A DNA stretch of 12,669 nucleotides. Source: Clostridia bacterium. GTDB taxonomy: Bacteria > Bacillota > Clostridia > Oscillospirales > CAG-272. Shown here one piece after another: positions 1 through 6,759 of the stretch; positions within the stretch are counted from its first letter, which is position 1, and the number at the start of each line of letters is the position of its first letter. The notes beneath the pieces were generated by a model, which was not told the DNA's origin, made no database searches, and was given only the letters and a program-made list of their open reading frames with translations. The position numbers and the translations under genes are program-made. The stretch spans positions 1-12,669 of the forward strand of contig JAFTNI010000094.1 in the NCBI GenBank assembly GCA_017451975.1. Reading direction: 5' to 3'.

Positions 1-679
1 GAACGGGGTTTGCGCCAACACCCGTTTCGGGGTTTGCAAGGGGAGCAAGCGAAGCATCTCTGCCGCAAATTTCTCTTGCGGTTTCCTCAAGCTCGGGGCT
101 TACGAGAAGCAAATCGAGGTTGGAAACAAAGGGCAAGCCATCGCTTGTAACAAAGGAATTTGCCATTTTCTGCGCTTCGAGAATTGCAGAAACAGAAAGG
201 TTTTCCGTCATAAAGTTAGAAAACGTTTTCGCGCCCTCCTCTGTGCTTACGGGGTGCACTACGGAAGCCCAGATAACACCGTCGGCGCCCTTCGCCGTAT
301 ATGCGTTCTGGAAGGTGCGGTAAAATTCGCGAAGCACCGTCATATAAGCGGAATCGGCAAGGCGTGTGCCTACCTTTTTAGCCTCGGCAACAATGTTGTT
401 TTTCGCGTTCTTATATTCCACGGGGAAAGCGAGCGCGTGCTCGGTGGGCGTAACCGTGGCAATAAAGCCCTTCGTGCCGCCCGAGCGCGCAAGCTCTGCC
501 GAGGAGTAAACGGGAAGCTCACCATAGCCGCCCAAGCCCTCGATATTATAGGAAAGCTCATCCTGCTTCACAATGCCCGCAACCTCGGAAATGAAGTTCA
601 CGCGGGAATTATATCTTTCATCGAAATATTTTTTTACTATCGGATACATATCGTCCGACCATGTGTATACGTCATTCAT
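1..679 (-). CDS. Phage major capsid protein, HK97/Mu gpT-like (3' end missing)
   Basis: This gene would form the icosahedral head shell. It is open from an ATG at 679 to the left edge, giving 226 codons and no stop, so the C-terminal part lies outside the window. The start follows an AAGGAG box 11 nt upstream. Residues about 15-130 follow the pattern I know from Mu-type/HK97-fold major head proteins: FDERYNSRVNF, then a Gly-rich GLGGYGELPVY stretch, a TVTPTEHALAFPVEYK stretch where relatives have a 'YTH..YGLGF.ITREM' motif, and later DGVIWASVVHPV matching the usual 'DG..LFS..HP'. It comes directly after the acidic scaffold candidate, as expected for a head module. The family call rests on pattern memory, not a search, so the exact Pfam family is uncertain, but a capsid role is well supported by motif and position. 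Confidence 0.85.
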   Translation of the reverse strand, partial: MNDVYTWSDDMYPIVKKYFDERYNSRVNFISEVAGIVKQDELSYNIEGLGGYGELPVYSSAELARSGGTKGFIATVTPTEHALAFPVEYKNAKNNIVAEAKKVGTRLADSAYMTVLREFYRTFQNAYTAKGADGVIWASVVHPVSTEEGAKTFSNFMTENLSVSAILEAQKMANSFVTSDGLPFVSNLDLLLVSPELEETAREICGRDASLAPLANPETGVGANPV

Positions 680-709
680 TTATATAAAATCTCCTTATTT
701 TATTTAAAA

Positions 710-1144
710 TTATTTTGTTTTTGTGGGAATAGAGCGAATAATTTCATAATATTCGCGGTAAGACATGCCCGCTTGGCGGGCAATTTTGCGCTGGCGCTCG
801 GAAAGCGCCACGTCGCCCGCGCACTCAAATGCGCCGGGTGTCATTTTCAAAAGCATTTCTTCGCTGATGCCCTCTTTGCCGGCAGAAAGCATTTTTTCAA
901 AATCACGCACGGCCTCTTCTATGCCGCCGCTTCTGCCGCGTGCAAAAACGGCAAACATGGGGTTTGCAAGCGTTTTTGCAAAGCTTTCGGCGCTTATTTC
1001 CGCATTTTCTTCGGCTGCATCGGCTCTTTCCTCGTTTACATTTTCCATGTCGGGCATGGGCTCTGCTCCCTCGTTCTTTTCTTCTTCGTTTTTTGCCGCG
1101 CTCTCTTCGGGCGCGGTTTCTTCCTTAATTTCTGTTTCTTCCAT
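710..1144 (-). CDS. Acidic phage protein, probable capsid scaffold
   Basis: A 144-aa protein between portal and major capsid, the usual place of the scaffolding protein that templates prohead assembly and is then lost. About the first 50 residues are extremely Glu-rich and probably disordered. The rest is helical-looking, and the C-terminus (from about residue 115) is more basic and aromatic, with RQRKIARQAGMSYREYYEII, plausible as a coat-binding end. The ATG at 1144 is preferred over an earlier in-frame start at 1216 because AAAGGAG sits 6 nt upstream and the portal gene ends at 1146, leaving one base between them. The portal stop codon overlaps this ribosome binding site, so translation is probably coupled. 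No protease motif is visible. The function is inferred from position and composition; no specific family was recognised. Confidence 0.7.
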   Translation of the reverse strand: MEETEIKEETAPEESAAKNEEEKNEGAEPMPDMENVNEERADAAEENAEISAESFAKTLANPMFAVFARGRSGGIEEAVRDFEKMLSAGKEGISEEMLLKMTPGAFECAGDVALSERQRKIARQAGMSYREYYEIIRSIPTKTK

Positions 1145-1145
1145 T

Positions 1146-2810
1146 TCATTCTCCTTTGTTTTCGGCAAATCGCTTATCAAGCTCTGCCGTAATTTCCGCC
1201 TTTGCGGGTATATCAAGCGTGTTTATATATGCGCGCACAAGCGGGTAGTTTTCCGCCGTTATGTTCATTTCCGCCAGCTCCGAAAGCGCAGATGCTGTGA
1301 ACGAGCGCGAATTTTCCACTCCCTCGCCTATGTGTATGCGCACGTCTATTTTGGGAATATAGCCGTATTCCGCAAAATAATCTGTGCTGGTTTTCGCGCC
1401 CTCGCCAAGCACCAGCTCGGTTTTCTCCTTCGTGTAAAATTCAAGCGCGAAAATATCAATAAGACGGTAAAGCTCTGCAAAGCCCGCTTTTTTGCATACG
1501 TTTTTTGCACTCATGCGCGCCGATGCCATGTCGGAAAGCAAGGCAAGCCCCGTTGCCGTGCTGACATTCGTGGAATAGTCGCCCTGCATATAATCGTAGT
1601 TGCCAAGCGTTTCCTTTATCATCTTGCGGTATCTTTCCACAATATCGTAGTGCGCCTCGCTGCCCTCGCCAAGCCCACCCAAGCGCTTGACTTTATCTAC
1701 CATACCGGGGCGCAAGCGCCAAACGGCGCCGGGACGGTTATCGGGAAAGCTATCGGGTGCAAAGGCGTTTTCCTCGTATACAAGCACGTCGTTTGCAAAA
1801 AAAGCCGCGTTAAGCTGGGCAAAAGCAAGCTGCCTGTCTGCCGCGTCTATAAGCGGTATTACCTCCTCCAGCTCGCTTTTGCCCCAGAAGGAGCCTTCGC
1901 GCGGGATACGCCCGTAAACCACGAACGGAAAGCGCGTGCAAACAGTATTTTCCCAGAATTTCGGCACGTAGCGCACTTCCTTGCCGCCTATGAGTATGGA
2001 AAGCGCAACGTCGCCGCGCGCATAGGCGCTTTCCCTTCCGTCTGCGCCGATATAAACGCCGTCGTCACTCTGGCGGAACCACCATTCCAGCACATCTACC
2101 GTCGGGCATTTTTCATCGAAAAGGTCAAGGTCCAGCTTTTCCCTCTTTTTGCCGTCTTTCCTCGCCTCCTCTATAAGCGCATCGAGCGTCGTGCCCATGC
2201 GCGCAAAATCCTCGGCAAAAACGCGGCGTGCGCGCATTTTGCTCATTCTGTATGCGTAGCCGATAAATTCGCAATCCTCCACGCTCGCCGCGCTCGGGTC
2301 GGGGTAAATGCTCGCGGGCGAAGGGTTTTCCACGGCGATTTCGGGCATACCGCGCTCATCGAGGTATGCCGAAACCTTCCACACTGCGCTGCCCATAACG
2401 CCCAGCCTTCGCTCGTTTACGGCGTTTTTGCGCTCCATATCGTTGTTTTCAAATATGTAGCGCACTATGCTTTCGCGCGCTTTAGCGGCTTCGCCGTCCT
2501 CGTGCGAGCGCGGGGCAAATTCAAAATCGGGTGTTTTTGCCACGATCTGGCTTTCCGTATGCATATATCCGTCGGCTATCTGCGCGGGCTTCCACGGCAG
2601 GTTGACCGAAGCAAGAAACGCGCCCGTTTTGCGCGCGGTTTCGTGCGTGCCGCTGTAATATGCACGCATTTTCTGCCAGTATTCCTCGGCCGCGGTGCGC
2701 GCGCTTGCCGCATCACGGAAAAGCTCGGCTATGCGCTCCTCCCGCGATTCGGCACAAACAAACAAATGTTCGCTTGTTTTTTTGCTTTTTTTCGTAAAGT
2801 TTAAGTTCAT
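1146..2810 (-). CDS. Phage portal protein
   Basis: A 554-aa protein that would form the dodecameric ring at one capsid vertex through which DNA is pumped and to which TerL docks. The N-terminal third carries the W-x-x-x-x-x-YYSG pattern (EEYWQKMRAYYSG). A central NPSPASIYPDPSAASVEDC segment (about residues 180-200) is typical of P22/T7-like portals, which carry a '.P.....DP.A....DC' block. The C-terminal half is rich in long helices (stem, wing and crown regions). The length fits the family. The start at 2810 has GGAG 8 nt upstream. It lies 35 bp after terL and 1 bp before the scaffold candidate, in standard head-module order. Assignment is by motif and position; the exact portal subfamily is not certain. 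Confidence 0.85.
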   Translation of the reverse strand: MNLNFTKKSKKTSEHLFVCAESREERIAELFRDAASARTAAEEYWQKMRAYYSGTHETARKTGAFLASVNLPWKPAQIADGYMHTESQIVAKTPDFEFAPRSHEDGEAAKARESIVRYIFENNDMERKNAVNERRLGVMGSAVWKVSAYLDERGMPEIAVENPSPASIYPDPSAASVEDCEFIGYAYRMSKMRARRVFAEDFARMGTTLDALIEEARKDGKKREKLDLDLFDEKCPTVDVLEWWFRQSDDGVYIGADGRESAYARGDVALSILIGGKEVRYVPKFWENTVCTRFPFVVYGRIPREGSFWGKSELEEVIPLIDAADRQLAFAQLNAAFFANDVLVYEENAFAPDSFPDNRPGAVWRLRPGMVDKVKRLGGLGEGSEAHYDIVERYRKMIKETLGNYDYMQGDYSTNVSTATGLALLSDMASARMSAKNVCKKAGFAELYRLIDIFALEFYTKEKTELVLGEGAKTSTDYFAEYGYIPKIDVRIHIGEGVENSRSFTASALSELAEMNITAENYPLVRAYINTLDIPAKAEITAELDKRFAENKGE

Positions 2811-2845
2811 TCAAATCTCCTGTATATAAACCCCGTTTTAAAAGG

Positions 2846-4126
2846 TTAAATTTTGCCGCGCATAAAGCTTTTCTTGCCCTCGCCCCTCGCCGCGCAAATG
2901 CGGAACGAAGCGAAATAGCGCAGTGCGTCGGGCGCGTGGGTTATTTCGTGCGGCTCTGTGGCGGCGTCGCCATGCCGCCTTTCGTCGTGCATAAGAAGCG
3001 GCATGGTGCGCAAAATGTTTTGGCATTTCACGTCTATTTTCATCATCGGCCGCCCGTTTTCATCTGTTTTGAGCCATTCCCTCAGCGCAAGCCAACCCGC
3101 AACCCTTTCGGGGCGAAGCTTAGTAAGGTAAACTCCGCCTTCCGAGAAAAGCTCGGCAATGCTTTTGCCGCTGTCCTTTTGCCTGCTCCAAAGGTCGGCG
3201 GGCGCTATAAATATCATATCTTCTGTGCTTTTTGCGCGTATTTTCTCTGCCGCCGCACTTACAATCAGCCCGCTTTCATAAATCTCGTCGTAAACGTAGG
3301 CTCTGCCCTCGCCGTCAACCGCTATAAATAGCGCGGCGAGCATATCAAGCCCGTAGTCCAGCGCGCAGTAGTGCTCCGCGTTTTTCGGCAACGTGAGCTT
3401 TGCCGAATGAACGCGCGCATCGAACTCCGTAAAAAACTGCCCCGCAAAAACGTCCCACTCGCCGAAAAGCCAAGCCTTTCGCAGCTCCTCGGGCAGCATT
3501 TCAAGCTGCTTCACATATTCCGGGTTGCTTTCCATAAGCGGCGCGTTATCGTAAACGCGCGCCGGTATAAAGCGATAATCCTCGGGGTTTTCCCCTTTAC
3601 GGAAAGCGCGGTCTATAAAAAGCCTTTTCACCCAACCATGACCCACACCGCCCGGGTTGCACGTCAGGTACATTCGCTTTGGGAAGGGGTTTGCGCCGCG
3701 GAGCGATGCCGCAAGCATGGCAAACGCCTTTTCGAAAAGCTGTGTTGCTTCGTCGAGCGCTATAATATCGAATTCCTGCCCCTGGTATTGCAAAAGGTCG
3801 CTTTCCGTTGCAAGGTAGCCAAGCTTTATTACAGAGCCGTTTATAAAATTGAAAGCCTTGTGCGTTTCGCTGTATTCCGCGAGCCCTGTTTTCACGGCAA
3901 GCTCATAAAGCGCGCCCACGTGGTTTTCGCGCAGCTCGGGAAACGTACGGCGGATAATTACCGTGCGTATTCCCGCATAGCGCAGGCATAAAAGCAAAAG
4001 CTTGTAGCGCAGCGCCCAGCTTTTCCCGCCGCCGCGCGCTCCGCCGTACGCGGTGTATTTCGCCCTTGAAAGCATAAACTCCTTTTGCTTTTCAGAGGGC
4101 TTCATATCAAAAACCAAATTTTTCAT
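2846..4126 (-). CDS. terL: Phage terminase large subunit
   Basis: The packaging motor, an ATPase plus nuclease that cuts concatemeric DNA and drives it into the prohead. Taking the ATG at 4126 gives 426 aa. This start overlaps the terS stop in an ATGA junction and has GGAG upstream, so the in-frame extension to 4180 is rejected. Walker A is GGARGGGKS (residues 28-36). Walker B is IIALDEA with D125-E126. The coupling motif is LTCNPGG (154-160). The RNase H-like nuclease domain shows the expected three acidic residues: D258 in CALDYGLD, D312 in APADLW, and D400 in HAPDALRY. All key residues are present, so the enzyme looks functional. Tryptophans are encoded by TGG throughout, which argues for the standard code. 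It is translated in line with terS and followed by the portal gene. Confidence 0.95.
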   Translation of the reverse strand: MKNLVFDMKPSEKQKEFMLSRAKYTAYGGARGGGKSWALRYKLLLLCLRYAGIRTVIIRRTFPELRENHVGALYELAVKTGLAEYSETHKAFNFINGSVIKLGYLATESDLLQYQGQEFDIIALDEATQLFEKAFAMLAASLRGANPFPKRMYLTCNPGGVGHGWVKRLFIDRAFRKGENPEDYRFIPARVYDNAPLMESNPEYVKQLEMLPEELRKAWLFGEWDVFAGQFFTEFDARVHSAKLTLPKNAEHYCALDYGLDMLAALFIAVDGEGRAYVYDEIYESGLIVSAAAEKIRAKSTEDMIFIAPADLWSRQKDSGKSIAELFSEGGVYLTKLRPERVAGWLALREWLKTDENGRPMMKIDVKCQNILRTMPLLMHDERRHGDAATEPHEITHAPDALRYFASFRICAARGEGKKSFMRGKI

Positions 4127-4548
4127 TCCGCAAACATCTCCGCGCCATCGGCAAAAGCTATAGAAAAATCTCTTTCGCACTCTTCTTTGCCAAAGCCGAA
4201 GTTTTCCTTCAGCACGGCGAGCGCGAAAGTGCCGTTGAAGTTGCCACTCATACAGTTTTCCTCTATATACGCCTCTATTTTAAGAAGCGCAAGCTCCACG
4301 GCATCGCAGAAACATTTGTTCGTTTTCAAGTCTTTGAATTGCCGCTTGGTTATACCTAAAGCGAAGCAAAGCCCCGAAAGAGTATATGGCTTGGTTCTGC
4401 GTTTTTTGCAGTCCAGGCAGCCTTCCTCTTTCTTGCAGGAAGCGCAGGCGGCAGAAAAAATAACCGTATTGTCGCAATCCTGAAAATACTTTGCGGCTCG
4501 CTCGGCAAAAGCGGCGGCATCGGGAAATATTTTATTTGTTTCATTCAA
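4123..4548 (-). CDS. terS: Phage terminase small subunit with Cys4 cluster
   Basis: TerS recognises the packaging start site on phage DNA and hands it to TerL. Three blocks fit the gp3-like family: the N-terminal AAFAERAAKYFQDCD helix (about 11-26), KPYTLSGLCFALGITKRQF (53-71, the DNA-binding helix-turn-helix region), and the GNFNGTFALAVLKENFGFG block (about 103-121), where relatives have 'NATGVIFNLKNNFGW'. Between the first two lies an unusual CASC-x5-CLDC arrangement (C35, C38, C44, C47) that could bind zinc. The start is taken as TTG at 4548. No good Shine-Dalgarno is visible, and a nearby ATG at 4544 is in another frame that lacks the motifs. It shares the reading frame of the upstream small gene, eight codons after that gene's TGA, so coupling by reinitiation is likely. 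Confidence 0.85.
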   Translation of the reverse strand: MNETNKIFPDAAAFAERAAKYFQDCDNTVIFSAACASCKKEEGCLDCKKRRTKPYTLSGLCFALGITKRQFKDLKTNKCFCDAVELALLKIEAYIEENCMSGNFNGTFALAVLKENFGFGKEECERDFSIAFADGAEMFAE

Positions 4549-4572
4549 ATTGATGCTACGAAAGAATAGAAT

Positions 4573-4821
4573 TCAGCACGCGGCATCGCTTGCCCTTTGG
4601 GCAAAATCAAACATATGTTCTTGCGAATATTCGGGCCAACAAGCAACGTGAATAAGGTCTTCGCTTTCGTTCACAATAAGTGCATCGCCTACGGAATATA
4701 TCGCAAAGCCGCAGTGGTCGCAATAGCCCAGCACACGCGGCGTTTTTTCGGTTTTTTCATAAAAATCGTCGGAGGAATAGTCGTCTTCCGCGCCCGAAAA
4801 ATATCTGTTCGTAAAAATCAC
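4573..4821 (-). CDS. Small CxxC/HxxC protein, first gene of the phage module
   Basis: An 82-codon open frame directly upstream of terS. It contains LGYCDHCGFAIY (C34, C37) and LIHVACWPEY (H58, C61), together a plausible single zinc site of the CxxC...HxxC type. An acidic, unstructured-looking N-terminus precedes it. Similar small zinc proteins occur in phage packaging regions, but I cannot name a function. It could bind nucleic acid or protein. The start is doubtful: the frame opens with GTG at 4821, but the only good Shine-Dalgarno overlaps that GTG, and no ATG, GTG or TTG lies at a normal distance downstream in frame. A short hairpin (TTGCCC-AAA-GGGCAA, 4590-4604) lies inside its 3' end. 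Confidence 0.6.
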   Translation of the reverse strand: MIFTNRYFSGAEDDYSSDDFYEKTEKTPRVLGYCDHCGFAIYSVGDALIVNESEDLIHVACWPEYSQEHMFDFAQRASDAAC

Positions 4822-4828
4822 TCCTTTT
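4817..4828 (-). promoter_or_regulatory. Shine-Dalgarno without an obvious start codon
   Basis: The minus strand reads AAAAGGAGTGAT, close to the full anti-16S complement AAGGAGGTGAT with one base missing. The GTG at 4821 lies inside the box, and the in-frame codons at normal spacing are ATT, TTT and ACG. Either GTG is used with a poorer upstream AAGGG box, or a non-standard start such as ATT or ACG is used. Confidence 0.4.
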
Positions 4829-4850
4829 CTTATCCCTTGAAATCATCTTC

Positions 4851-4894
4851 GCAAAAGGCGGCGCCCCAACGGGGATAGGGCGCTTCCCTTTTGC
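4851..4894 (-). promoter_or_regulatory. Structured 5' leader hairpin upstream of the packaging genes
   Basis: A 44-nt two-part inverted repeat. The outer arms are GCAAAAGG and CCTTTTGC (8 bp, perfect: 4887-4894 and 4851-4858). The inner arms are GCGCCC and GGGCGC (6 bp, perfect: 4878-4883 and 4861-4866), with small internal asymmetry and an 11-nt terminal loop that can itself fold as CCCC-GTT-GGGG. It begins a few bases after the predicted transcription start of the promoter at 4903-4931. It is not followed by a long U tract, so it is a weak terminator at best. It could be an RNA stabiliser, an antitermination-type leader, a protein-bound operator or a packaging (pac) site. Only the structure is seen; the role is inferred. 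Confidence 0.65.
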
Positions 4895-4902
4895 TTGAGT
4901 GT

Positions 4903-4931
4903 ATTTTACCATATTTTTCTTGTTTTGTCAA
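4903..4931 (-). promoter_or_regulatory. Consensus sigma-A promoter of the phage module
   Basis: A perfect -35 TTGACA (4926-4931), a 17-bp spacer and a -10 TAAAAT (4903-4908) preceded by a TG extension (ATATGG). Transcription should start near 4896 and read into the leader hairpin, the small zinc protein, terS, terL and the head genes. This is the strongest promoter by consensus in the window. It carries the same ATATGn-10 element as the host promoters further right. Confidence 0.8.
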
Positions 4932-4962
4932 TAGTTTTACGAACATTTGTTTGCTTTTCATC

Positions 4963-5000
4963 AAAAAACAAGCCTTTTTGCATCGAAAAAGGCTTGTTTT
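4963..5000 (-). terminator. Rho-independent terminator of rqcH
   Basis: A perfect 15-bp inverted repeat (4965-4979 and 4986-5000) around a 6-nt loop, beginning 13 nt after the rqcH stop and followed on the minus strand by a T tract. It separates the housekeeping operon from the phage promoter at 4903-4931. A T tract on the plus strand makes it possibly bidirectional. Confidence 0.9.
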
Positions 5001-5013
5001 CACATTTAATTCA

Positions 5014-6759
5014 TTAATTATTCGGTTTCTTCGGGTCTACGTAAGCCGTGTAGTTCGTGTAATACACAACGTGGCCGGGCGTGGAGCCGCCGGGCTTTTT
5101 CACGTTTTTAGCAAGAGTATAGTCGACCGCCACGTTCTCGCCCTCGCGCAGGCTGGAGTAGTACGCCGCAATTTCCGCCGCCTCGGTAAACTCCGATGCA
5201 TCGGGGTCCTCGCCCTCCTCACAAACCATCACAACGTGCGAACCGGGTTTATTTTTAACGTGGAACCACCAGTCGCTCTTTTTAGCAAGCTTCGTCGTAA
5301 TGTAGTCGTTCTGCGCGCCCGTTTTGCCGCAAAGAATAAGGTGGCCGCCGCTTGTGGTAAACTTAAGCGGCACGATTTCTGCTTTTTTCTGCGGTTTTTT
5401 ATCGCCCGCGCCCTTTGCCTTGGAAATATACCCTGCCGCGGTAAGCTCGGCTTTTATTTCTGCCACGTCACGCTCGTTTTCGGAAAGATTAATCGAGGTT
5501 TCCACGTTTTCAAGGTATTCCAGCGCATCTGCCGCTTCGCGCAGCTGAACCGTTAAAATTTCCTTTGCTTTCTTCAGTTTTGTATATTTCTTGAAGTATT
5601 TTGCCGCGTTCTGTGAAGCGGAAAGCTTTACGTCAAGGGGAATTTTAACCGTTTCCATTTCCTCGCTGTAGTAGTTCACAACCTCGCAGGAGTTGCTCTT
5701 GCCCTTTATCATATAGAGCGAGGAGGTTATAAGGTCGCCCCAGAGCTTATATTTTTCCGCTTCCTTACATTCCGTAAGGTCACGCTTGATATAGCCTATT
5801 TTTTTGGTTATGCGCGCTTTGGCGTTGGAAACTATTTGCGAAACGTCGTGCGTTTTCGTTTTCATCGCCGCTATTTTATCTCGCTCGCCGAAAAATTCAT
5901 CGAGCATGGCGGAAAGCGTTTCGAAATTCTTTTTCGCCATAGATGCGCCGTATTGCTCTATATCAAAAAAGCAATATTCCGCGGGTGCACCCTCCTCGCC
6001 AAGCAAAAGCGTGGGCTTGCGCTCGCCACCTATAAGCGCACAAAAGCTTTTAAGCGAAGCAAAAAGCGCGGCTTTATCGGCTTCGCCTATCTCTTTTCCG
6101 AGCGCGCCCGCGCGGAAAGCGATTTCGCGCGTTACAAGCGGCGAAAGACCGAGGTAGTTTGCAAGCAAGAAGCTTTCCGCGCTCTTGCTTTTTTCGAAAG
6201 CCTCGGCTTTCGCGGTAAAACCTGCCTCCGTTTCGTTCATGGCAAGCACCTTGCCCTCTTGCGCGGGCGGCGCCTCATAAGTCATACCGGGCAAAACCTG
6301 GCGTTTTCCGCTTGTGGTGAAATCTACCGCGCGCATTACACCGAGTATTTTGCGTTTATCGTCGAGTAACATAATGTTACTGCATTTCCCCATAATTTCA
6401 ATAACAATCGTTCTCGTCGTTGTAAAACCCATTTCGTCGTATGCGGAAAAGTCAACCTCCACAGCGCGCTCAAAGCCCTGCTGGCGCACGGCAGAAATTG
6501 TTGCCCCCGCAAGATGCTTTCGCAAAAGCATACAGAACATGGGCGAAACCTTCGGGTTTTCAAAGCTCTGCTCCGTTATGCAAATTCTTGCGCGCGCGGG
6601 GTTGGCGGAAAGGAAAAGCTTGCGCGTTTTCCCCGCTTTATAACAAATTATAAGAAGCTCGTCTTTCGTGGGCTCGGTCACCTTTTCAACCTTCGCCCCT
6701 GCCAAAAGCTCTGTAAGCTCTGCGCAAACAGCACTTGTAAAACCTGCGTCAAATGCCAT
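5014..6759 (-). CDS. rqcH: RqcH, NFACT-family ribosome quality control factor
   Basis: RqcH (fibronectin-binding/NFACT family) binds stalled 50S-peptidyl-tRNA complexes and, with RqcP, adds C-terminal alanine tails that mark the stuck chain for degradation. The protein is 581 aa, normal for the family. The N-terminus MAFDAGFTSAVCAEL fits the NFACT-N start, so the ATG at 6759, with GGAGGTG about 9 nt upstream, is chosen over the ORF beginning at 6780. The PMFCMLLRKHL block (73-83) and EIMGKCSNIMLLDD are characteristic. The position equivalent to the DR motif needed for tailing in B. subtilis RqcH reads E97-R98 here. A coiled-coil-like middle precedes the C-terminal NFACT-R domain (roughly 465-575: SDWWFHVKNKPGSHVVM and TPGHVVYYTNYTAYVDP). 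It overlaps the upstream radical SAM gene by 11 nt, so the two are co-transcribed. Confidence 0.95.
   Translation of the reverse strand: MAFDAGFTSAVCAELTELLAGAKVEKVTEPTKDELLIICYKAGKTRKLFLSANPARARICITEQSFENPKVSPMFCMLLRKHLAGATISAVRQQGFERAVEVDFSAYDEMGFTTTRTIVIEIMGKCSNIMLLDDKRKILGVMRAVDFTTSGKRQVLPGMTYEAPPAQEGKVLAMNETEAGFTAKAEAFEKSKSAESFLLANYLGLSPLVTREIAFRAGALGKEIGEADKAALFASLKSFCALIGGERKPTLLLGEEGAPAEYCFFDIEQYGASMAKKNFETLSAMLDEFFGERDKIAAMKTKTHDVSQIVSNAKARITKKIGYIKRDLTECKEAEKYKLWGDLITSSLYMIKGKSNSCEVVNYYSEEMETVKIPLDVKLSASQNAAKYFKKYTKLKKAKEILTVQLREAADALEYLENVETSINLSENERDVAEIKAELTAAGYISKAKGAGDKKPQKKAEIVPLKFTTSGGHLILCGKTGAQNDYITTKLAKKSDWWFHVKNKPGSHVVMVCEEGEDPDASEFTEAAEIAAYYSSLREGENVAVDYTLAKNVKKPGGSTPGHVVYYTNYTAYVDPKKPNN

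Noticed and set aside
254..1192. Plus-strand open frame of 312 codons opposite the capsid and scaffold genes
   Set aside because: The minus strand there encodes a capsid protein with clear family pattern and ribosome binding site; the plus frame has neither.
765..2804. Plus-strand open frame of 679 codons opposite the portal and scaffold genes
   Set aside because: It is antisense to clearly recognisable phage genes, has low-complexity Phe/Arg/Ala-rich translation, no ribosome binding site and no motif. It comes from codon bias on the opposite strand.
4590..4604. 6-bp hairpin with 3-nt loop near the end of the small zinc protein gene
   Set aside because: Short, within coding sequence and without a U tract; too weak to call a terminator or attenuator, though it lies close to terS.
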